64,000 nucleotides of DNA, taken from Thiogranum sp. Its GTDB lineage: Bacteria > Pseudomonadota > Gammaproteobacteria > DSM-19610. Below the pieces are notes generated by a model that saw only the letters and a program-made list of their open reading frames with translations, was not told where the DNA came from and ran no database searches. The stretch spans positions 1 through 64,000 of the forward strand of contig JAGXGS010000025.1 in the NCBI GenBank assembly GCA_024636585.1, written 5' to 3'. The position numbers were made by a program, and so were the translations under genes. Below are positions 58,566 to 64,000 of this stretch, one piece after another (position 1 is the first letter of the stretch; every line of letters begins with the position of its first letter).

Positions 58566-58901
58566 TCACCAGTGGATATGTAATGGCGCCTGTTCAAGTT
58601 CCTTGATGACAGTGTCTATGCTGTTCGCGTAAGGCAAGTGAGGATAAGGAGCCCAGCCTCCACGCTGATCAGGGCAGAACAGCTTCCACCCGCCATCGCA
58701 ATAGCTGACTCGCACCAGCGGGTTGAGAGCTTTAGTGCATGAAGGCACGCCCGGCAGACGGGTTTCCATCAGCAACAGATCGTCTCCATCCTGCACACAA
58801 CATAACTGTTTTGCCAGGCCCCGCATGCCAAGATTGCGTCTTTCACAAAATGCATCGAGCGCTTTGCGCGCGCGTTTTATTTCCATCGATGTAACAGACA
58901 T
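58566..58901 (-). CDS. DUF3024 domain protein
   Basis: This 111-residue soluble product, read from the ATG at 58901, shows the DUF3024 pattern KALDAFCERRN at the start, then VRVSYCDGGWKLFCPDQRGGWAPYPHLP and a final L.IHW. The frame is open further upstream into hemH, but the first in-frame ATG after the hemH stop (17 bp away) is the natural start. The function of DUF3024 is unknown. It is the last gene of the tmcA-hemH run. Confidence 0.82.
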   Translation of the reverse strand: MSVTSMEIKRARKALDAFCERRNLGMRGLAKQLCCVQDGDDLLLMETRLPGVPSCTKALNPLVRVSYCDGGWKLFCPDQRGGWAPYPHLPYANSIDTVIKELEQAPLHIHW

Positions 58902-58917
58902 AACTGAAGGCGTATTT

Positions 58918-60006
58918 TCAGGTCTTCGCACCCTGCAACCTGGCGCGGGAACGCGTCGATTCAAGATCATTTTCCGGGCGTTCCGTCCAACCCGACATAT
59001 GTCGCATCGCCAGATCCGCCAACGCGGTGACATGATCATCGCGATCGTTGAGCGCCGGAATATACCTGAGGTCCTGCCCTCCCGCTTCCAGAAACAGTTC
59101 GCGGTTCTGCTCTGCAATTTCCTCCAGCGTCTCCAGGCAATCCGCGCTGAATCCCGGACAAATCACATCCACTCGTGGTATGCGTTCCTGACCCCATTGA
59201 GTCAGCATCGCACTGGTATAGGGCTGCAGCCATTCTTCCCGCCCGAAGCGCGACTGAAAGGTCAGCTTCCATTCGTCGTCCTGAAGTTGCAGTCTTTCGG
59301 CCAACAATCGCGCGGTTTTGCTGCACTCACAATAATAGGGATCACCGGACAACAGGCATCGTTTGGGCAAACCGTGAAACGACATCATCAGGCGGTCCGG
59401 CCGACCCGCCTGCTCCCAATGCTCCCGCACGCTGTTCGCCAGCGCTTCGATGTAACCCGGATCGTCGTGGTAATTCTGAATGAAGCGGAACTCAGGAATC
59501 CAGCGCCATCCACGCAGCACCCGCGTTACCTCATCGAACACCGTCGCAGTGGTGGTCGCGGAATACTGCGGATACATCGGCAACACCAGCAGACGGCGCA
59601 TGCCGCGCTGTCGCAGTTCGTTCAGCGCATGCTCGATGGACGGCGTGCCATAGCGCATTGCCAGGGCCACCTCGACTTTTTCCGGCGCCAGCTCAGCCAG
59701 ACGCTGTTGCAGTGACTTTGTCTGTCGGCGGGAAAACACCATGAGCGGAGAACCGTCTTCCATCCACACGCTCTGGTAGGCTTTGGCAACTTTGCCGGGA
59801 CGCAGGCGCAGAATCACGCCGTGCAGTATCAGCCACCAGAGGAGCCGGGGTATTTCGACAACCCGGGCATCCCATAAAAATTCGCCTAGATATCGCCGCA
59901 CCGCTTGCGCTGTCGGCGCTTCGGGTGTGCCGAGGTTAACCAGCAGCAGGCCCGTACAGGACGGGGCGTCATGTTTGAATTGGGTCTCACCCTGATAGTG
60001 CGCCAT
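58918..60006 (-). CDS. hemH: Ferrochelatase
   Basis: The 362-residue enzyme inserts Fe2+ into protoporphyrin IX, the last step of heme b synthesis. It has the start GLLLVNLGTPEAP, the catalytic His211 in MMSFHGLPKR, an ECSKTARLLAERL segment and the conserved VICPGFSADCLETLEEIAEQN with the metal-site Glu. The length is normal for proteobacteria. It lies 28 bp after tmcA on the same strand. Confidence 0.96.
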   Translation of the reverse strand: MAHYQGETQFKHDAPSCTGLLLVNLGTPEAPTAQAVRRYLGEFLWDARVVEIPRLLWWLILHGVILRLRPGKVAKAYQSVWMEDGSPLMVFSRRQTKSLQQRLAELAPEKVEVALAMRYGTPSIEHALNELRQRGMRRLLVLPMYPQYSATTTATVFDEVTRVLRGWRWIPEFRFIQNYHDDPGYIEALANSVREHWEQAGRPDRLMMSFHGLPKRCLLSGDPYYCECSKTARLLAERLQLQDDEWKLTFQSRFGREEWLQPYTSAMLTQWGQERIPRVDVICPGFSADCLETLEEIAEQNRELFLEAGGQDLRYIPALNDRDDHVTALADLAMRHMSGWTERPENDLESTRSRARLQGAKT

Positions 60007-60034
60007 TGATTGCTTCAGGTTCCGTTGCAGTCGA

Positions 60035-62209
60035 CTATTCGTCCCGGGAATAATAACTGATCAACTGCCCAACGGCACGGCGTAATACCTTCAGCGCCTC
60101 GGCCCGACCTTTGGCAGCGATCAAACCGGCGCAATGCTGCCAGGAATGTCTTTGCAGCACTCGCGCCACCAGCAGCGTTATTTCCTCAGGCTTCAGTCGG
60201 GATATGCACGCCTTGTCTGTACTGGCGAAGCAGGTCACTCGCCACAACGCGCCGATGGACGTTTCCAGTTCGCGCCGGCCAAAAGCGAAGCTGCGCGCAT
60301 CCTGCCAGTCCGCTTCATCGGGTTGCAGACCGGCTGCATCAGCATTTCCGAACAGTTCCATCACCAGATCCACGTCCATATCTTTCAGGCTGTCACTCAG
60401 CTGATGCGGGAAATTTCCGGAAAAGTGCGCCCGTGCGCGGGCATGCAGCTCATTCCCCGCTAATGACACTGGATACAGGATCAGAACCGAATGACAACCG
60501 CTGGTAGCGCCGCGCTGAAAGCCCACTCGCACGGTCGCCGCGCCTGACCGGTGCCAGAAGTGCAACACATCATATGTCGCGCCGAAGCTGCTACCGAAGT
60601 AGTCATGGCCCGCTTTCCGGGACGTTTCTGCTACGTATCTCACCAGTTGTGTACCCAGCCCATGACGCTGTGCGGCAGGATGCACAGCGATACGCACGAT
60701 GCGCATGGCCTTTAGCTGGAGCGCTTCGCACAGGCCCTGGTGTGCGGCGAGAGTTTCCGGTAACAGATGGCCATGCGGACGGCTGATTCCGGCGCAGATC
60801 GCTTCATTCTTCGATACCTCGAGTTCGCCCTCTTCGGCAAGCAGCACGACACCGGCCACATGACCCGCCAGCTTCAAAACGTGAATCGAAAGGTTTGGAC
60901 CATCCAGAAGATGCCGCAGGTCCAGCGGACGGGTTCGATAATGCGCCAGCACCAGCAGACCGAACAGTTCATCCAGACAATCGGGATCATTCAGCAGCCG
61001 ATCACGATCAAGCTGCTCGATTGTATAATCACTGTAGTCAGCCTGTGCGAAACTGTGATCAGGCGCGGCACTGGCATCGAGCAGCAACAGCCGGAATGTC
61101 AGACGCTCCAGCGGATCACCCGGTGCCCAACGGATCGGTGTCGACATGGGAATGGTTCTCCAGCTGTTCGCGTGCTGGTCGAGCATGCGCGCGAAACGCA
61201 GGGCAAAGCCCCTGCCGGTACCCTCGTAGCCGTGCACGGTAGTCGCGAACGCGATACGCGCATACTGTTTCAAAAGCGCCAGCAACATCGGAGTTGGCAA
61301 CGCTGCTGCTTCGTCGACCAGCAGCAGATCAACCGCCTGTGGAGCGCGCACCAGAACATCGGGTGGCACGAACTCGATGGCCGCATGCAACTCCCCCGGC
61401 AGCATCGCTCTGGCATGATCGAGCACCGCCTGCACAGATTCCTGCCCCGGACCGGTAACCAGCACTTTTCGACAACCGCCTGATATGAGCTGTGCCGCCG
61501 CAATACCGAATGCCGCCGACTTGCCGCGTCCACGATCAGCAGTGAGAACCACTGGCCGACGCCGGTGGCCGGTCACGACGTGTCGCACTGCTTCAACAGC
61601 TCGTTTCTGGTCGGCAGTTCGATAGGGCGCCTCCACCGGTTCCTCTGACACCGCCATCGGTTCCGGGCGTGTCGCCTGCATGGAAATCGACTTCCCCTCT
61701 TCGATGTGCAACAGGTCTGGATCGGTGGCAAGAATTCCGGCCAGGCGTTTGATATAGCGAGTGCTCAATTGCTCCGGGGAATGGGGCTCTACAGTTACGC
61801 GAGCATTCTGCGGATCCGGAATATTCGGCCACTCGCGCAGCGGCGGAATCAACAACAGCAACAGGCCGCCGGCGCGAACCGTGCCGCTCAGCGCACCGAA
61901 TGCATCCGGATCGAATCCTGACCAGGCATCGAACACCAGCGCATCGAATTCGGTCCCGAGCAGGCGCAATGCCGCACCGCCGTGGCTGGATGCTGCACCG
62001 GCAGGCGCAGCGTCGCTGAACCAGTGAGTATCTGACAACGGAAGTGTATCGAGTGCCCTCGAAGCTGAACGGATGCACCAGTCTCTGGAGCCGGCCAGCA
62101 GCAACACACGTCGCTGGCCGCTGCGGCGTGCTGTCAGCTGGAGTTGTCGAATCGCATCCAGAAATGACTGCGATGCGTCGGGCTGTTGCGATTCATCCGA
62201 GAAGTGCAT
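60035..62209 (-). CDS. tmcA: tRNA(Met) cytidine acetyltransferase
   Basis: The 724-residue enzyme makes N4-acetylcytidine at the wobble position of elongator tRNA-Met, using acetyl-CoA and ATP. The helicase part has Walker A TADRGRGKS (about 223-231) and a Walker B-like LLLVDEAAALP. The GNAT domain carries VRIAVHPAAQRHGLGTQLV. A C-terminal tRNA-binding region follows. The length is near that of E. coli TmcA. It is transcribed toward hemH. Confidence 0.95.
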   Translation of the reverse strand: MHFSDESQQPDASQSFLDAIRQLQLTARRSGQRRVLLLAGSRDWCIRSASRALDTLPLSDTHWFSDAAPAGAASSHGGAALRLLGTEFDALVFDAWSGFDPDAFGALSGTVRAGGLLLLLIPPLREWPNIPDPQNARVTVEPHSPEQLSTRYIKRLAGILATDPDLLHIEEGKSISMQATRPEPMAVSEEPVEAPYRTADQKRAVEAVRHVVTGHRRRPVVLTADRGRGKSAAFGIAAAQLISGGCRKVLVTGPGQESVQAVLDHARAMLPGELHAAIEFVPPDVLVRAPQAVDLLLVDEAAALPTPMLLALLKQYARIAFATTVHGYEGTGRGFALRFARMLDQHANSWRTIPMSTPIRWAPGDPLERLTFRLLLLDASAAPDHSFAQADYSDYTIEQLDRDRLLNDPDCLDELFGLLVLAHYRTRPLDLRHLLDGPNLSIHVLKLAGHVAGVVLLAEEGELEVSKNEAICAGISRPHGHLLPETLAAHQGLCEALQLKAMRIVRIAVHPAAQRHGLGTQLVRYVAETSRKAGHDYFGSSFGATYDVLHFWHRSGAATVRVGFQRGATSGCHSVLILYPVSLAGNELHARARAHFSGNFPHQLSDSLKDMDVDLVMELFGNADAAGLQPDEADWQDARSFAFGRRELETSIGALWRVTCFASTDKACISRLKPEEITLLVARVLQRHSWQHCAGLIAAKGRAEALKVLRRAVGQLISYYSRDE

Positions 62210-62291
62210 GGGTCTGCCAGTAGAAGCGAGAATTCGCTACCATGCCGAAGGGCAACCTCCAGCGCAAGTCGGGGTTCTTGCGCCGGTCGCG

Positions 62292-63737
62292 TCAGTTTTT
62301 CCTGGGCCGCTGAGCGATATGAATTGCCCGGCCCTGTGCAGCCAGTGCCGCTTCGTGAAATGCCTCCGATAGCGTCGGATGCGCGAAGACAGTCAAGGCA
62401 ACGTCTTCGGAACTCGCACCCAGGTGCATCGCGGTTACGGCTTCAGCGATCAATTCAGAGCAATGTGGACCGATCATATGTACCCCCAGGATCCGGTCGC
62501 TGGTTGCATCTGCCAGAACTTTGATGAAGCCGCTGGTATCGTTCATCGCACGCGCCCGACCCGATGCAGCAAATGGAAACACGCCGGTCGTATAATCAAT
62601 TGCAGCGGCTTTCAGCTGCTGCTCCGTCTCGCCCACCCATGCCACTTCAGGCAAGGTATAGATAACCGAAGGTATCAGACCGTAATTCATTGTCGCCGCA
62701 TGTCCAGCGATCAGCTCCGCAACCATCATGCCCTCTTCCGAACCCTTGTGCGCCAACATAGGTCCACGCACTGCATCACCGATGGCATAAACGCCAGGAA
62801 GATTGGTGCGGCACTGCTCGTCGACATGAATGAAACCCCATTCATCCAGCAGCAGGGTTGCTTCGTCAGCCGCCAGTCCCCTGCTATTGGGTCGGCGGCC
62901 TACTGCCACAATAAGTTTGTCGAATTGCACCTGGTGGTCGTGCTTGCCGTTCTTGTAGGTGATATTGACGACTCCGTCCTTCAGTTCGCAGTCAGTGACC
63001 CGGCTGTCGAGCTGAACATCCAGACCCTGCTGCGTGTACAGCCGCAGCGCCTCCCGGGCGACCTGGCTATCGACGAAAGGCAGAAAACTGTCCTGGGCTT
63101 CCAGCAGCGTGACGGACTCGGCACCGAGACGGCGCCAGACACTACCCAGTTCCAGGCCAATGACACCTGCACCAATGATACCGAGACGTCTCGGCACTTC
63201 GCGAAACTCGAGAGCGCCGGTTGAATCGACGACAATATCGTCCTGCAATGGCACATTACCGAGCTCCACCGCCGATGAACCGGGCGCCAGGATTACATGG
63301 TCGGCACTCAGTACCCGGGGCTTCTCCTTGCCCTCTTCCGATACGGCGATGCGCCGGTTTGCCTGCAGCTGTCCGGTGCCTGGAATCCAGGTGACTTTGT
63401 TCGCCTTGAGCAGCTGCTCGATCCCCTGTGTCAGCTCCCTGACCACCTTGTCCTTGTGCGCGAGCATGCGCTCGAGATCAAGCTCTACGCCCGTGACCTT
63501 GATCCCCCGGTCGACAAGACCCTGACGCAACTCGTCAAACCGCTCCGACGATTCCAGCAGTGCCTTGGATGGAATACAGCCGACGTTGAGGCAGGTGCCG
63601 CCCAATGCCGGTTTGCCTTTCGCGTCTACCCAGCGATCGATGCAGGCGGTCTTGAGGCCCAGTTGCGCACAGCGAATGGCTGCCACATAACCGGCCGGTC
63701 CACCGCCAATGATAACGACCTGAAATTGATCTTTCAT
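62292..63737 (-). CDS. lpdA: Dihydrolipoyl dehydrogenase (E3)
   Basis: The 481-residue flavoenzyme reoxidises dihydrolipoamide and passes electrons to NAD+. It has the FAD loop IGGGPAGYVAA, redox disulfide GGTCLNVGCIPSK (Cys49, Cys54), NAD loop GAGVIGLELGSVW and FAD segment VYAIGDAVRG. The C-terminal AHPTLSEAFHEA holds the catalytic His-Glu pair. It is 3 bp after the E2 gene, marking the 2-oxoglutarate dehydrogenase operon. Confidence 0.96.
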   Translation of the reverse strand: MKDQFQVVIIGGGPAGYVAAIRCAQLGLKTACIDRWVDAKGKPALGGTCLNVGCIPSKALLESSERFDELRQGLVDRGIKVTGVELDLERMLAHKDKVVRELTQGIEQLLKANKVTWIPGTGQLQANRRIAVSEEGKEKPRVLSADHVILAPGSSAVELGNVPLQDDIVVDSTGALEFREVPRRLGIIGAGVIGLELGSVWRRLGAESVTLLEAQDSFLPFVDSQVAREALRLYTQQGLDVQLDSRVTDCELKDGVVNITYKNGKHDHQVQFDKLIVAVGRRPNSRGLAADEATLLLDEWGFIHVDEQCRTNLPGVYAIGDAVRGPMLAHKGSEEGMMVAELIAGHAATMNYGLIPSVIYTLPEVAWVGETEQQLKAAAIDYTTGVFPFAASGRARAMNDTSGFIKVLADATSDRILGVHMIGPHCSELIAEAVTAMHLGASSEDVALTVFAHPTLSEAFHEAALAAQGRAIHIAQRPRKN

Positions 63738-63740
63738 CGG

Positions 63741-64000
63741 CTATACCCCCAGCACCAGACGCGCGGGCTCTTCCAGCAGCTCTTTCACCGCCACCAGAAA
63801 CTGCACCGCCTCACGACCATCCACCAGCCGGTGATCGTACGACAGGGCAACGTTCATCATCGGTCGGATCACTACCTGCCCCTGCTCGGCAACCGGGCGC
63901 TCCTGAATCTTGTGCATGCCGAGTATCCCGGCCTGCGGCGGGTTCAGGATCGGTGTTGAGAGCAGTGAGCCAAAGATGCCGCCGTTGGTAATCGTAAAGG
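63741..64000 (-). CDS. sucB: Dihydrolipoyllysine succinyltransferase (E2), 3' end only
   Basis: The C-terminal 85 or so residues of an E2 acyltransferase are present, with the 5' part beyond the window. Reading from the edge gives [19 protein letters not shown]-like sequence, [12 protein letters not shown], then [15 protein letters not shown] with the catalytic His-Arg motif. The end is [10 protein letters not shown]. The combination with lpd and the FGS..STPI pattern fits the 2-oxoglutarate (SucB/OdhB) rather than the pyruvate enzyme. It transfers succinyl groups from lipoamide to CoA. Confidence 0.9.
   Translation of the reverse strand, partial: FTITNGGIFGSLLSTPILNPPQAGILGMHKIQERPVAEQGQVVIRPMMNVALSYDHRLVDGREAVQFLVAVKELLEEPARLVLGV

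Overview
The window looks like chromosomal DNA of a gammaproteobacterium with GC content around 60 % (judged by eye). Supporting signs are the block of methyltransferase, rnhA and dnaQ beside mltD, the bacterial tmcA, the hemH and sucB-lpd genes, and many RND-type envelope systems. I cannot fix the genus. No rRNA, tRNA, CRISPR array, prophage or intact insertion sequence is visible. The only mobile-like DNA is two copies of a short palindromic element of about 80 bp.

Layout. 0-5 kb: a DUF2238-like membrane protein, an ABC-2 exporter pair, a 21-residue membrane peptide too short for routine gene calling, a small lipoprotein, an unknown anchored protein and a YbhB/PEBP protein. 5-9 kb: a three-subunit molybdenum hydroxylase of the PaoABC/YagTSR type plus a small membrane protein. 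9-14 kb: an apparent uptake operon (outer-membrane porin, PotD-like binding protein, BCCT carrier) ending in a trypsin-fold protein whose catalytic serine is replaced by arginine. 14-18 kb: an RND efflux pump (adaptor and permease). 18.7-27.5 kb: an alpha-glucan operon of the GlgE pathway: glgB, glgE, a treS-maltokinase fusion and malQ. Together these can turn trehalose into maltose, maltose 1-phosphate and branched glucan. 27.6-33.7 kb: a PLDc_N-like peptide, an ATP-grasp ligase, a CocE/NonD hydrolase, a 39-residue peptide coupled to a TIGR01777 epimerase, and an MFS carrier.

33.9-45.9 kb carries sulfur, lipid and ion functions: a metallo-beta-lactamase/double-rhodanese protein with an AF1514-like partner; an MMPL exporter with a MlaC-like protein; a monoheme cytochrome-porin fusion resembling Cyc2; a Ktr/Trk potassium system; a PmpAB-like YeeE/YedE pair with a second persulfide-dioxygenase-like hydrolase; and a frameshifted SLC13 permease. 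46-51.8 kb: a MauG-like diheme peroxidase divergent from a secreted GlcG/HbpS protein, a PGPGW-like membrane protein, a Ca2+-type P-type ATPase and a 54-residue membrane peptide. 52-64 kb is mostly conserved housekeeping: DUF1631 and PilZ genes, glutaredoxin, dnaQ, rnhA, a methyltransferase, mltD, a DUF3024 protein, hemH, tmcA, lpd and the 3' end of the 2-oxoglutarate dehydrogenase E2 gene, cut by the window edge.

Nothing seen is clearly a wholly new defence or mobile system. The points most worth following up are the cytochrome-porin fusion, the porin/binding-protein/BCCT route with its pseudo-protease, the ATP-grasp/CocE pair next to the GlgE operon, and the small membrane peptides.
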